A DNA stretch of 64,000 nucleotides from Xiheimicrobium sp052034585 (GCA_052034585.1 JBPOIJ010000005.1:1-64000), one strand, 5' to 3'. Positions 54,312 through 63,111 are shown, numbered from the stretch's first letter. Numbers and translations: made by a program. The notes: a model not told the origin generated them from the letters alone.

Positions 54312-54406
54312 GGACCCATTTTCAGTGGGAGTGTCCAGTCTCGGGGGCGTGTGGGGTGAAGGGGGCGACGCCCATCTCGGGCGGGCCGATCTTCTTCGAG
54401 ACCCCA

Positions 54407-54847
54407 ATGAACCTCCGCTCCCTCCTCGTCGCCGTCCTCGCTCTCTCCGTTGCTCCGCTCGCCGCCACGGCTGCCGAAGGCAACACCAACACCACGATGG
54501 CCTGCTCGGTGTCGGTCACCTATTCCCGCAACCGAGTCGCGGCGCTCACCTACGTGCGCGACTTCGTGCTGGACCCGACGACGCCGTACTTCGAGGACTT
54601 CTCGACCCCGCTGCGCAGCCGCTTCTTCAGCGCGACGGTGGCCGACGACAACGGCACGCCGGTCGTCTCCATCGTCTTCGACGCCGACGTCGACGTCTTC
54701 AACGCCATCGACTTCGGCACCAGCCTGCGGGTGCGAGACACCAGCAAGGGTGAGACCGCGAGCGGCAACAACACCTTCTTCGCCGGCGGCGCGCTCACCG
54801 CGACCCACCGCAGCGACTACACGCTCACTTGCAAGAAGGCGTTCTGA
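54407..54847 (+). CDS. Small secreted protein of unknown family
   Basis: 146 residues from ATG 54407, which gives a clear signal peptide (M-N-L-R-S-L-L-V-A-V-L-A to A-T-A-A-E). The mature part is beta-rich, with Cys in M-A-C-S-V and L-T-C-K-K that could pair, and a central Asp/Phe-rich segment (Y-F-E-D-F-S, D-V-D-V-F-N-A-I-D-F). An upstream frame with a much longer ORF through the anti-sigma gene is a shadow. The role is unknown; it may be periplasmic or outer-membrane associated. Confidence 0.65.
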   Translation: MNLRSLLVAVLALSVAPLAATAAEGNTNTTMACSVSVTYSRNRVAALTYVRDFVLDPTTPYFEDFSTPLRSRFFSATVADDNGTPVVSIVFDADVDVFNAIDFGTSLRVRDTSKGETASGNNTFFAGGALTATHRSDYTLTCKKAF

Positions 54848-54871
54848 CCCGAACTGAGCGACAGTCGGAGC

Positions 54872-55591
54872 ATGCTCTCCTTGGCGTTGCTGGCGCTGCT
54901 CGAGGCCGCTCCTCGGCAGCCGCTCCTGGCGTACTGGGTCTCGCACCACGACGTGCCCCCGCCCACCCTCGCGCCGTGGAGCGAGCAGAGCGAGCTGCCC
55001 CACTTCGTCCTCTATGACGACGGCCTCGTGCTGGTGTCTCGGGGCGGAGTCGTGGAGACGACCACGCTGACGCCAGCTGCGTCGAAGCCGTTCACCGAGG
55101 GGCAGGACGCGTTCTTCGAGCTGCCCGACAGCATCAGCGCGACCAATCGCATGCACCCGCCGGTGCACCTGGTGACGCGCTGGAGGAATGGAACCCGAAA
55201 GACGGTTCGCTTCTTCGGAGCGCTCACCGAGGCGGAGGAGCGCGCCAAAGCCCCGCCCCTGCTCCAGGCGCTGCTCGAGCGACTCACCACGTTTCAGCCG
55301 AAGGTGACGGCGTGGGCGCCCGAGCAGCTCGTCGTTCGAACCTGCAAGACGACCGCGAAACCCGAAGGCAAGCGGTGGCCAGCGGGCTGGCAGAAGCCGG
55401 AGCAGGGCAGCGCGGTGACTTTCCTCGACGGGTGCTTCGAGCACCGCCTGCCCGCTGCCGAGCGCAAGACCGCCGAGGCCTTGGCGGCGAAGGGGAAGAA
55501 CCTGTTCGTCATCGCCGAAGGCACGCAGGTGTGGCTGGTGACGCTGGTGCGCTTCGCCTTGCCCGCAGAGGAGGCCTGGGCCGGCCGGTAG
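54872..55591 (+). CDS. Putative exported protein of unknown function
   Basis: 239 residues. A short N-terminal hydrophobic stretch (M-L-S-L-A-L-L-A-L-L-E-A-A-P) may be a signal peptide. The rest is a mix of beta strands and a helix near 115-135, with Cys at about 158 and 185 (V-R-T-C-K, D-G-C-F-E) that may pair. No family recognised. It lies 24 bp after the previous secreted-protein gene and 21 bp before the TonB receptor gene, so it probably shares their transcript. Confidence 0.6.
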   Translation: MLSLALLALLEAAPRQPLLAYWVSHHDVPPPTLAPWSEQSELPHFVLYDDGLVLVSRGGVVETTTLTPAASKPFTEGQDAFFELPDSISATNRMHPPVHLVTRWRNGTRKTVRFFGALTEAEERAKAPPLLQALLERLTTFQPKVTAWAPEQLVVRTCKTTAKPEGKRWPAGWQKPEQGSAVTFLDGCFEHRLPAAERKTAEALAAKGKNLFVIAEGTQVWLVTLVRFALPAEEAWAGR

Positions 55592-55612
55592 CCCGAGGCG
55601 CGCGTCGCCGAG

Positions 55613-58243
55613 TTGCACGACTTGGCCAGCGCCTTGCGCTACACGCTCCGGCTCGTGCGGAGAACCGTCTTCTTCCTCCTCAGCCTGCTCGCGTGCGCCG
55701 TCTCCGCGCAGACGCTGACCAAGCCGCCGACGCTGCTCAAGCAGATCGAGCCCACGTTCCCCGCCGAGATGATGGACGCCGGCACCGGCGCGAGCGTGGT
55801 GATGGACCTCGACCTCGCCATCGACGGCACCGTCTCGAACGTCAAGGTGGTGCAGAGCGCGGGGCAGGCCTTCGACGACGCGGCGGTCGCGGCCGCCAAG
55901 CAGCTCGCCTTCACTCCAGCGGAGGTCGACGGCCAGCCGGCGCCCATTCGCATTCGATTCACCACCAACTTCACCGTGCAGCAGCAGGTCGTCGAGAAGC
56001 CGCTCGAGGCTCCCGACGGCGGGGCGGTGGTGAACTTCGCGGGCCTGCTCAAGACGGCGGGCACGCGCGAGCCGGTGGTGGCGGCGGTGGTGCGCGTCGG
56101 CGAGCAGGAGGTCTTCAGCGGCGACGACGGGCGCTTCGAGCTGTCCATGGTGCCGGTCGGTCCGGTGAAGGTGTCGGTCAACGCCGCCGGCTACGAGCGC
56201 GTCGAGGAGACCGAAGAGGTCAAGCCGAACGAGCGCACCGAAGTCACCTACGTGATGACGAAGACGGGCGCGCTCGAGACGGTGGTGAAGGGCGTGCGCA
56301 ACCGGCGCGAGGTGGCCCAGGTGCGGCTCACCCAGAGCGAGTTCAAGATGGTGGCCGGCACCAACAACGACGCCTTCAAGGTGGTGCAGAACCTCCCGGG
56401 CGTGGCGCGCTCTCCGTTCGGCGGTGGGCTGCTGGTGGTGCGCGGCTCGAAGGCGTGGGACTCGCGGGTCTACGTCGACGAGATTCAGATTCCGCAGCTG
56501 TTCCACTTCGCGGGCGTCAACGCGACCTTCAACTCCGCCACCATCGAGTCCATCGCCTTCGCGCCCGGCAACTTCGGCGCCGACTTCGGCCGCAGCATCG
56601 GAGGTCTCATCACCGCCGACGCGAAGACGCCCTCGAAGTCGGGCATTCACGGCTTTGTCGACGCCAACGTGTTCGACGTCTCGGCGATGGTGGAGGCCCC
56701 GCTCGACGAGCGCTGGAGCGTCTCGGGTTCGGCGCGCTATGGGCTGGCGCAGTTCGTCCTGCCGGCCGCCATCAAGACCTTCGCGCCGACGTCGCGGGTG
56801 AGCTTCGGTCTCGCGCCCGAGTACTGGGACTACCAGCTGCGCGCCGAGCGGAAGCAAGCGAACTCGAAGAACCGGCTCTTCGTCGCCGCGTTCGGCTCGT
56901 CGGACCGCTGGTCGTTCCTCTCGCCCAGCCGCCTGCTCGACCCCGACATCGAGGGCAACGCCATCTCCGCGGGCACCTCGAACCTCTACAACCGGCTCGT
57001 CTTCGGCCTCGACCAGAAGCTCGCCGACCGCATCACCTTCGTCTCCCGCAACTCGGTGGGCTTCGACCTCAACACCCAGTCGAGCACGGTGCAGGAGATC
57101 TTCTTCCGCAACACCTCGGTGCCGATTCAGGCGCGCGAGCGGTTCAAGTTCGACTTCCCGGAAGCGAAGCTGGTGCTCAACGCCGGCCTCGACCTCTTGG
57201 TGACGCCGGTCGCCTTCGATGCGCAGCGGCCGCCGGTGTTCAGCTCGAACCGGCTGCCTGACCCGTACGTGACCCGCCGGCTCATCGCTGCGACCGAGCA
57301 GACCGCCTACCTGGAGCCAGGGCTCTTCGTCGACGCGACCTGGACGCCGGTGGAGTCGCTCCAGGTGCGCGGCGGGCTGCGCTTCGACGGCGAGCTCGCG
57401 GTGATGAAGAAGGCCTGGCTCAACCCGCGGCTCGCGATGCGGTGGACGCCGATCGAACCCCTGACGCTCAAGGCGGGCGCGGCGATGTACCAGCAGCCCC
57501 CGGACTATCGAACGGGGCAGCTGTCGAGCGTGTTCGGGAACCCGAAGCTGCAGCCCGAGGGCGCGTGGCACTTCATGGCTGGCACGGAGCTGCGGTTGTT
57601 CAAGCTGCTCGAGGTGGATCTCCAGGGCTACTACAAGGCGCTCTTCAACCAGGCGCGGCTCTCGCTGGCCGACGGGAGCGGCGGCGACATCTCGATTCCC
57701 GGTGCGCAGACGAGCTTCACGAGCGACGGCTACGGGCGCGCGTACGGCGGCGAGATTCTGGTTCGAGTGCGGCCCACCAAGTACTTCCTGGGCTGGGTCT
57801 CGTATTCGCTCTCGCGGTTCGAGCGCGATGGCTACGGCGGGGCGCAGTACTCCCGTGGGCCGCTCGATCAACCGCACAACCTCATCGTGGTGGGCAGCGT
57901 GCAGCTCCCGTGGGGCCTGAACGTCGGAGGCCGCTTCCGTTACGCCTCGGGCCCCCTGGTGACGCCGATCGCTTCGTCCATCTTCGATGCGCAGGCGAAC
58001 TTGTACGTGCCGATCCCCGCGTTGCCTTGGAGCCGGCGCCTGCCCGACTTCGTGCAGCTCGACGTGCGGGTCGACAAGCGCTTCGTCTTCGAGAACTGGA
58101 CGTTGGTGGCGTACCTCGACGTGCAGAACGTGACGAACCAGCAGAACCCCGAGGCGCTGTTCTACAACTTCAACTATTCCGAGAGCGCGTTCGTGTACTC
58201 GATTCCGATTCTCCCGTCGGTCGGCGTGCGCGGCGAGTGGTGA
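55613..58243 (+). CDS. TonB-dependent receptor with its own N-terminal TonB C-terminal domain
   Basis: 876 residues with a TTG start at 55613; a GTG at 55655 would start at the signal peptide M-R-R-T-V-F-F and is equally good. After cleavage (near S-A-Q), residues 35-115 are a TonB C-terminal domain (P-P-T-L-L-K-Q-I-E-P-T-F-P and the final F-T-P-A-E-V-D-G-Q-P). Residues 130-205 are a carboxypeptidase-regulatory-like domain. The plug (about 215-325) includes V-V-Q-N-L-P-G-V-A and V-R-G-S, and the rest is a 22-strand type barrel ending in a terminal aromatic strand (V-R-G-E-W). Outer membrane importer of a large ligand or metal complex. It carries a TonB-like domain that receptors do not usually have. 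Confidence 0.88.
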   Translation: MHDLASALRYTLRLVRRTVFFLLSLLACAVSAQTLTKPPTLLKQIEPTFPAEMMDAGTGASVVMDLDLAIDGTVSNVKVVQSAGQAFDDAAVAAAKQLAFTPAEVDGQPAPIRIRFTTNFTVQQQVVEKPLEAPDGGAVVNFAGLLKTAGTREPVVAAVVRVGEQEVFSGDDGRFELSMVPVGPVKVSVNAAGYERVEETEEVKPNERTEVTYVMTKTGALETVVKGVRNRREVAQVRLTQSEFKMVAGTNNDAFKVVQNLPGVARSPFGGGLLVVRGSKAWDSRVYVDEIQIPQLFHFAGVNATFNSATIESIAFAPGNFGADFGRSIGGLITADAKTPSKSGIHGFVDANVFDVSAMVEAPLDERWSVSGSARYGLAQFVLPAAIKTFAPTSRVSFGLAPEYWDYQLRAERKQANSKNRLFVAAFGSSDRWSFLSPSRLLDPDIEGNAISAGTSNLYNRLVFGLDQKLADRITFVSRNSVGFDLNTQSSTVQEIFFRNTSVPIQARERFKFDFPEAKLVLNAGLDLLVTPVAFDAQRPPVFSSNRLPDPYVTRRLIAATEQTAYLEPGLFVDATWTPVESLQVRGGLRFDGELAVMKKAWLNPRLAMRWTPIEPLTLKAGAAMYQQPPDYRTGQLSSVFGNPKLQPEGAWHFMAGTELRLFKLLEVDLQGYYKALFNQARLSLADGSGGDISIPGAQTSFTSDGYGRAYGGEILVRVRPTKYFLGWVSYSLSRFERDGYGGAQYSRGPLDQPHNLIVVGSVQLPWGLNVGGRFRYASGPLVTPIASSIFDAQANLYVPIPALPWSRRLPDFVQLDVRVDKRFVFENWTLVAYLDVQNVTNQQNPEALFYNFNYSESAFVYSIPILPSVGVRGEW

Positions 58244-58246
58244 CGG

Positions 58247-58951
58247 GTGGCGGCGTGCGCGGTGCATCCGTCGTTCGAGGCGACCGAGCCGTGTCCTCGC
58301 TGCGGCACCTTTGGGTGTGAGGCGTGTTTCCCTCCGGCGGGGACGCGACGGCTCTGCGGTTCGTGTCGACAGCGGCTTCGAGGCGAGGCGGGGGCGACCT
58401 CCCGGCGGGTCACCCTGGTGACGCGTGCGGTGCGGGTGGGTTTGGGGCTCGCGCTCGTCAGCAACCTCATCGAGCTCGTCTTGCATGGTTCGCTCGGCGC
58501 TGAGCTCGTCGCGGCGCTCAGTGGGGTGCGCCTGCTGGCGGTGCTGGCGTGCATCGTGTGGACGGGGCTCGCGACGGCGCATGCCAAGCGACTCGGGTGG
58601 GCGGTGGGCTCGGCGGGCTGGGCGGCGACGAGCTGGCTGATTCCAGGAGTGAGCTTCGTGATGCCGTTCATCGCGATCGCGCGGTTGGTTCCTGGGAAGC
58701 GCGGCCGCGTCGTGGGGTGGGCCATGGCGTCAGGCGTGTCGCTGCTGCTGAGCGTCGTCATCGCCATGGTGGCCGCGATGGCGTCTGCGCCGAACGCGAC
58801 GCCGACCGTCATCGAGGCGGTGGAGGATCTCCTGGCGCGCCTCGTGCCGCTCGGCCTCGCCCTCGAGATCGTGTCGAACCTGTTGGCGCTGAGCACCCTG
58901 CGGGTGAGTGAACGTCTTCGCCTCGATGAGGAAGCGACGCTGGCGAGCTGA
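58247..58951 (+). CDS. Integral membrane protein with N-terminal zinc-finger-like motif
   Basis: 234 residues, GTG start, 3 bp after the receptor stop. Residues 4-45 hold C-A-V-H-P, C-P-R-C-G, C-E-A-C-F and C-G-S-C, a B-box-like zinc-binding arrangement seen in a class of bacterial membrane proteins. Then come four to five hydrophobic helices (about 58-82, 86-110, 118-138, 145-172 and 190-212). No catalytic motif. Linked to the receptor gene by position only. Function unknown. Confidence 0.7.
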   Translation: MAACAVHPSFEATEPCPRCGTFGCEACFPPAGTRRLCGSCRQRLRGEAGATSRRVTLVTRAVRVGLGLALVSNLIELVLHGSLGAELVAALSGVRLLAVLACIVWTGLATAHAKRLGWAVGSAGWAATSWLIPGVSFVMPFIAIARLVPGKRGRVVGWAMASGVSLLLSVVIAMVAAMASAPNATPTVIEAVEDLLARLVPLGLALEIVSNLLALSTLRVSERLRLDEEATLAS

Positions 58952-59063
58952 GCGCTCCGCGCGACGATGGTGGGCGTCGGACGAGGGGCACGATGGGGCT
59001 TTGTGCGCGGTGAAGTCGCCTGGCCGATCAGGACGTGGACGGCTTCCCGGCGACGATGCTCGG

Positions 59064-59522
59064 ATGAGCCACATGCGCGTGCTCGTGGCGAGTTGGCTGA
59101 TGGCGACGGGTGTTGCGGCTGGCGCGTCGAGCGATGGAGGCGTGCTGCAGCGAGGTCGCCCACGGAGTGTGCTCGCGAACGGCAAGAGCGCGGTCGCGGC
59201 GTTTCGAGCTGCGTGGGTCGAAGAGGTCATACCCGCGGCCGACTCCGAGGAGCGCCGCCGCTTCGTCGGCAACTGGAGTGAGTTCGTCGCGAAGGAGAAG
59301 CTCTCGGCGCGCAAGGTGAGCTGCTCGGAAGCGGCGGCCCGAATTCGTTCGACCGTCGGCCCCTCCGAGACGGGCCTGTTCTTCTTCGCGTCGACCGTGG
59401 CGCTCGATCGTCCCGGGGAATGTTGGGAGGTGAGCGGAGCGCGCGCGTTCAACGCGGTGGTCGGCTACTTCGACCCGAAGACCGGCGCGCTCCTCTTCTC
59501 GTGGATGATTCCTGAAGGATGA
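59064..59522 (+). CDS. Small secreted protein of unknown function
   Basis: 152 residues from ATG 59064 (a second ATG is 9 bp downstream). Signal peptide with cut near A-A-G-A-S. The remaining part has a helix near 45-75 and beta strands near 105-150 (T-G-L-F-F-F-A-S-T-V, Y-F-D-P-K-T-G-A-L-L-F). Two Cys, in S-C-S-E and E-C-W. No family recognised; the last strands resemble a small beta-barrel or NTF2-type fold, which is weak evidence. Confidence 0.55.
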   Translation: MSHMRVLVASWLMATGVAAGASSDGGVLQRGRPRSVLANGKSAVAAFRAAWVEEVIPAADSEERRRFVGNWSEFVAKEKLSARKVSCSEAAARIRSTVGPSETGLFFFASTVALDRPGECWEVSGARAFNAVVGYFDPKTGALLFSWMIPEG

Positions 59523-59595
59523 GCGGCCGGCTCCGTCGGCTCAAAGCGAAGGCGGCCTCCCTTCATCGAGGCTGAGTGCACCACGTTTCCGGTGT

Positions 59596-59964
59596 CTATC
59601 GCTGGGCGAGCGCGAGCCGAAGGGCCTCCGCCGCACGGCGAGTGTGCTCGAGCGCGTCGGAGGACTTCGTCGCCGTCAACGTCGCCTCACTCCGCTCGAG
59701 CAACTCCAGCGCCACCTCGAGCCGGGGTGGACCCTCGTACGGAACCGGTCGGCTGTGGAGGTGCCCGTCGACGAGGTCGTTCAGCGCCGCGCGTGTCTCC
59801 CGTTCCGCCAGGGCGCGCCGGCCCTCCGCGTCGGGGTCGGCGCTCGCGAGAGTCTCCAGGGCGGTCGCGAGGTAGTCCCTCGTGGAGAACACGTCGTTCG
59901 AGGTCACGCGGAGCGACGAGTGCGCACAGCCAGCGAGCAGACCGAGAAGGAAGAACCAGCGCAT
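59596..59964 (-). CDS. Small lipoprotein, mostly helical
   Basis: 122 residues from ATG 59964; a longer frame begins at 60024. Signal ends in L-L-A-G-C, a good lipobox. The mature part is helical with TPR-like charged and Ala/Leu-rich segments (Y-L-A-T-A-L-E-T-L-A, A-L-E-L-L-E-R-S, H-T-R-R-A-A-E-A-L-R). It is divergent from the outer-membrane protein gene at 60085. A role as a DUF4398-like or envelope-stress lipoprotein is possible. Confidence 0.6.
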   Translation of the reverse strand: MRWFFLLGLLAGCAHSSLRVTSNDVFSTRDYLATALETLASADPDAEGRRALAERETRAALNDLVDGHLHSRPVPYEGPPRLEVALELLERSEATLTATKSSDALEHTRRAAEALRLALAQR

Positions 59965-60084
59965 GCGGTTTGGTGCCCGGTGCACCGAGAAACGATCAAA
60001 CCGCCGCCGCGCCCTCGGCTGCACACCGCGCCATTCGCTCTATCGTTGCCGCGATCGATCAAAACCGATCAACCAGTTCGCACG

Positions 60085-61206
60085 ATGAATGGCCGAGCAC
60101 GCGGCCGTTACGAATTCTCCATGGTGCTCGAGCTCTCCGTCGCTCTCTGGTTGTCCGCCGAGGAGTGGACGCCGCCTCCACTCGTTCCCGCGCAATCGCT
60201 CGAGGTTCAGCTGCTCAGCCCGCCACCGCCTCCGCCGCAGGTCGCCCCGTTGTCACCCGCGGAGCAGCAGCACCTTCCTCAACGGGCGACGGTCCCCTCG
60301 GACGGCCCACCCGCACCACCACCGCTCCCACCGCTCGTCTCGCCCGCTCCGCCGACTCCCGCACCAGCTCCGTCGACTCCCGCACCCGCTCCGCCGACTC
60401 CCGCACCCGCTCCGTCGACTCCCGCACCAGCTCCATCGACTCCCGCACCAGCTCCATCGACTCCCGCACCAGCTCCCCCGATTCCCGCACCAGCTCGCCC
60501 GATTCCCGCACCAGCTCCCCCGATTCCCGCACCAGCTCCCCCGATTCCCGCACCAGCTCCATCGACGCGTGGACTCACTCCGTCGACTCCGCCGCCCGTG
60601 ACGCCACCGGCTCCCGCTGAAGCCCGTCCCACGCCCGTTCCACCACGCGCTCCTGAACCAGCGCCGAGCACCGCGAAGTCCGACGACGACGCGCCCTTCT
60701 GGCAAGCCTCTGCGCTCGCAACCGCGACGCTCCCGACCTCCATCGAGTCAGGGCTGCCGTTCATGATCGGCCTGCGCGCCGAGCTCGACGTCTGGCGCAT
60801 CTCCGCACTCGTCACCCTCGACCGCACCGCCACCACCCCATTCACCCTCGCCGAGACGCAGCACTGGACCGCGCTCGGCGGAGCCTCGCTCCTCGCCGGC
60901 AAGTGGTACCGGCTGCGCGCGCTCGGCGGCGTGAGCGTGCTGTCCACCGCGTCGACCACCTCGATCGCACCCACCCTCGGCCTCAACGGCCGCCTCCTCT
61001 GGCACTTCATCGGCTTCGAAGCCGCCGGCACCCTCACCCCGTTCGGCGCCTTTCAGACCCTCGACGGACGAATCGAGCTCATCCTCCGCGGCGGGGTCTT
61101 CGAGCTGCACGCTGGCTACCGGGTGCGCCTGCTCGCCGAGACGGGAACCCTCGCGACCGCGACCCCAATCGCCGGTCCGCACGCGGCGCTCGGCCTCTCG
61201 TTCTGA
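60085..61206 (+). CDS. Outer-membrane-type protein with long Pro/Ala linker
   Basis: 373 residues from ATG 60085; a second start at 60121 (M-V-L-E-L-S-V) could also be used. The hydrophobic stretch L-E-L-S-V-A-L-W-L-S-A acts as the signal. Residues 30-205 are Pro/Ala/Ser/Thr-rich with P-S/P-T/I-P-A-P-A units. The C-terminal 165 residues are beta-strand rich with alternating residues and end in an aromatic (G-L-S-F), typical of an outer-membrane beta-barrel; strands such as F-M-I-G-L-R-A-E-L-D-V-W-R-I-S-A-L fit. The long linker could span the peptidoglycan or periplasm. Function unknown. Confidence 0.65.
   Translation: MNGRARGRYEFSMVLELSVALWLSAEEWTPPPLVPAQSLEVQLLSPPPPPPQVAPLSPAEQQHLPQRATVPSDGPPAPPPLPPLVSPAPPTPAPAPSTPAPAPPTPAPAPSTPAPAPSTPAPAPSTPAPAPPIPAPARPIPAPAPPIPAPAPPIPAPAPSTRGLTPSTPPPVTPPAPAEARPTPVPPRAPEPAPSTAKSDDDAPFWQASALATATLPTSIESGLPFMIGLRAELDVWRISALVTLDRTATTPFTLAETQHWTALGGASLLAGKWYRLRALGGVSVLSTASTTSIAPTLGLNGRLLWHFIGFEAAGTLTPFGAFQTLDGRIELILRGGVFELHAGYRVRLLAETGTLATATPIAGPHAALGLSF
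60347..60563 (+). repeat. 21-bp tandem repeat coding Pro-Ser-Thr-Pro-Ala-Pro-Ala
   Basis: About ten units of 21 bases (core tcgactcccgcaccagctcc) encode the heptad P-S/P-T/I-P-A-P-A. Later units change S-T to P-I. The repeats are in frame and nearly identical, so length may vary between strains. Confidence 0.85.
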
Positions 61207-61256
61207 CTCGAGTCGCCACTCGTCGAAGACACTTTTCTCTCGTCGATCGAGAAGAA

Positions 61257-61272
61257 CTGATCAGCTGATCAG
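61257..61272. promoter_or_regulatory. 16-bp perfect palindrome
   Basis: CTGATCAGCTGATCAG is a perfect palindrome and also a direct repeat of the 8-base palindrome ctgatcag. A regulator-binding site is possible. A single ctgatcag recurs at 63178-63185, upstream of the ceramidase-like gene. Confidence 0.4.
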
Positions 61273-61456
61273 CGCCGCTGTGCGCGCCCGGATCCGACCC
61301 TCCGACGATCGCGCCTGTCGTCCTCCTGTGCACGCGAGATGGAAGCTGACCTGAAGCAGAACAATTGGAGCAGGAGGTTCCGTCTCGGCACACGACAGAT
61401 GTGCCTCCTCATAAACATCGAAAATAACATCAACAAATCCTGCCTACACGGAGATA

Positions 61457-61483
61457 CATGTAAAGGTCAGATACGACCACATG
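61457..61483 (+). other. Stem-loop in the leader of the astacin-like gene
   Basis: CATGT (61457-61461) and GGTC (61465-61468) pair with GACC (61475-61478) and ACATG (61479-61483), nine base pairs with a 3-base bulge aaa on the left and a 6-base loop. Ten bases later comes ttttt, so it resembles an attenuator or operator rather than a simple terminator. It is 107 bp before the start codon. Confidence 0.4.
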
Positions 61484-61590
61484 GATTGTGAGCTTTTTCG
61501 GGTACTTCCGCGCACACACTGAAAAATCAACCACTTCAGAGTGGCAAAGAAGGTGCTCAAGGGACCGACCGGCCGATTCCAGGAGAGTGC

Positions 61591-63066
61591 ATGGTCCGTT
61601 CGATTGTCGGTGGGTTCGTGGTGGTGATGGTGGCGGTGGGCTGTGGGTCGAACGACGCGACGCTCGGTGGGGTCGACGACGTCACCACGCAGACCGGTTC
61701 ACGGATCAGCTTCGAGGAGTTCAAGGCGCGCTACGCGTACTGGGACGCCGATCGCCAGGTCTTCATCGCCGACGGTGACACCGTGTTCTCCGGCGAGAAG
61801 CAGCTGCGCGAGTTCTACGAGATGAACGTGAAGGAGGGTCAGCTCATCGTCAACCGCGTCGGCTCCTCCGACGACATCTGGGACACCACCCGCCGCCAGA
61901 ACCTCACCTACTGCGTCTCCAGCACCTTCGGCACCAACAAGACCGCCATCGTCAACGCGATGGCCACCGCGACCCAAGGGTGGATGGCGGTCGCCAACGT
62001 GAAGTACGTCTACGTTCCCGCGCAAGACGGCAACTGCACCGCCTCGAACTCGAGCGTGCTCTTCAACGTTCGCCCCATCAACGCGAACGGCCAGTACATC
62101 GCCGCGGCCTTCTTCCCTTCCGACACCCGCGCGAACCGCGAGCTCGTCATCGACAACTCCATCTTCGGCCCGGGCCTGTCGGTCGCTGGCGTGCTCCGCC
62201 ACGAGCTCGGTCACACCCTGGGCTTCCGGCACGAGCACACCCGCCCCGAGGCCGGCACCTGCTTCGAGGACAACCAGTGGCGCGCGCTGACGCCGTACGA
62301 CTCCGCGTCGGTCATGCACTACCCGCAGTGCAACGGAACCAACACCTGGCAGCTCACGCTCACCCAGCTCGACATCACCGGCGTGCAGGCCCTCTACGGC
62401 GCGGCTGGCACGACGCCGACCCCGACGCCCACCCCGGGCACCATTCAGAACTTCACCGCCTCCATCGCGCAGAACGCGAGCAAGTCCTTCGGGCCGTTCG
62501 CCGCGAAGGCCAACACCCTCTTCCGCGCGACGATGACGGGCACGGGCGACGGCGACCTCTACGTCCGCTTCGGCGCCGCCCCCACCGCGTCGAGCTACAA
62601 CTGCCGGCCGTACACCAACGGCTCGAGCGAGGAGTGCCGCCTCACCGTTCCCACCACCGACACCAGCGTCTACGTCACCGTCGTCGGCTACGCGGCCGCG
62701 TCCATCAACCTGCAGGTCGAGTTCACCCCCGGCGGCACCAGCACCCCGCCGCCTTCGACCGGCACGCCCACCACCGCCACCTTCTCGGGCTCGGTCGCCA
62801 AGGGCCAGCTCGCCGCCATCGCGCCTCTCACCGTCGTCGCCGGCACCACCTTCTCCGTCACCATGAGCGGCAGCGGCGACCCCGACCTCTACGTGCGCTT
62901 CGGCAGCGCCCCGACGCTCACCGCCTTCGACTGCCGCCCCTACCTCAACGGCGCGTCCGAGACCTGCAGCGTCACCGTGCCCGCCGGCCAGACCCAAGCC
63001 TTCATCGGCGTGAACGGCTACACCGCCGGCACCTACAGCCTCTCGGTCAACTACACCCGACCCTGA
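61591..63066 (+). CDS. Secreted astacin-like metalloprotease with two PPC domains
   Basis: 491 residues. Signal ends in M-V-A-V-G-C, so it is a lipoprotein. The protease domain (about 95-270) has the full metzincin motif H204-E205-L-G-H208-T-L-G-F-R-H214-E215 and the Met-turn S-V-M242-H-Y, with two Cys of the astacin pattern. Two PPC domains follow (about 285-380 and 395-490), each with D-L-Y-V-R-F-G and a C-R-P-Y segment and a final N/V-x-G-Y strand. PPC domains are usually clipped after secretion. It should cleave protein outside the cell, possibly for predation or nutrient release. It is preceded by a 384-bp AT-rich control region. Confidence 0.93.
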   Translation: MVRSIVGGFVVVMVAVGCGSNDATLGGVDDVTTQTGSRISFEEFKARYAYWDADRQVFIADGDTVFSGEKQLREFYEMNVKEGQLIVNRVGSSDDIWDTTRRQNLTYCVSSTFGTNKTAIVNAMATATQGWMAVANVKYVYVPAQDGNCTASNSSVLFNVRPINANGQYIAAAFFPSDTRANRELVIDNSIFGPGLSVAGVLRHELGHTLGFRHEHTRPEAGTCFEDNQWRALTPYDSASVMHYPQCNGTNTWQLTLTQLDITGVQALYGAAGTTPTPTPTPGTIQNFTASIAQNASKSFGPFAAKANTLFRATMTGTGDGDLYVRFGAAPTASSYNCRPYTNGSSEECRLTVPTTDTSVYVTVVGYAAASINLQVEFTPGGTSTPPPSTGTPTTATFSGSVAKGQLAAIAPLTVVAGTTFSVTMSGSGDPDLYVRFGSAPTLTAFDCRPYLNGASETCSVTVPAGQTQAFIGVNGYTAGTYSLSVNYTRP

Positions 63067-63084
63067 GCAGGCACGCGGGCCGCG

Positions 63085-63111
63085 CTGGAGCCGCTTCGAC
63101 CGAAGCCCCAG
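63085..63111 (+). terminator. Hairpin downstream of the astacin-like gene
   Basis: Inner stem gcttc (63093-63097) with gaagc (63102-63106), loop gacc, and an outer pairing ctgg (63085-63088) with ccag (63108-63111). It lies 18 bp after the stop codon. No T-run follows, so it may be a Rho-assisted or weak terminator. Confidence 0.35.

Larger units (their letters stand above)
61207..61590. other. 384-bp AT-rich intergenic region upstream of the astacin-like gene
   Basis: The only gene-free stretch above 300 bp. It is far richer in A and T than the rest, most of all at 61405-61480. It holds the hairpin arms tctcg (61238-61242) and cgaga (61248-61252), the palindrome at 61257-61272 and the stem-loop at 61457-61483, followed by ttttt at 61493-61497. 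Probably the promoter, possibly a long 5' leader of the protease gene. Confidence 0.6.

Noticed and set aside
53750..54406. Upstream extension of the small secreted protein at 54407
   Set aside because: The extension runs over the anti-sigma gene in another frame and removes the signal peptide from the N-terminus.
54131..58582. Open frame of 1483 codons on the minus strand opposite the TonB receptor
   Set aside because: In high-GC DNA the opposite strand of a real gene is often open for long runs. The translation is Arg/His/Leu-rich with no domain, while the plus-strand frame has a full receptor.
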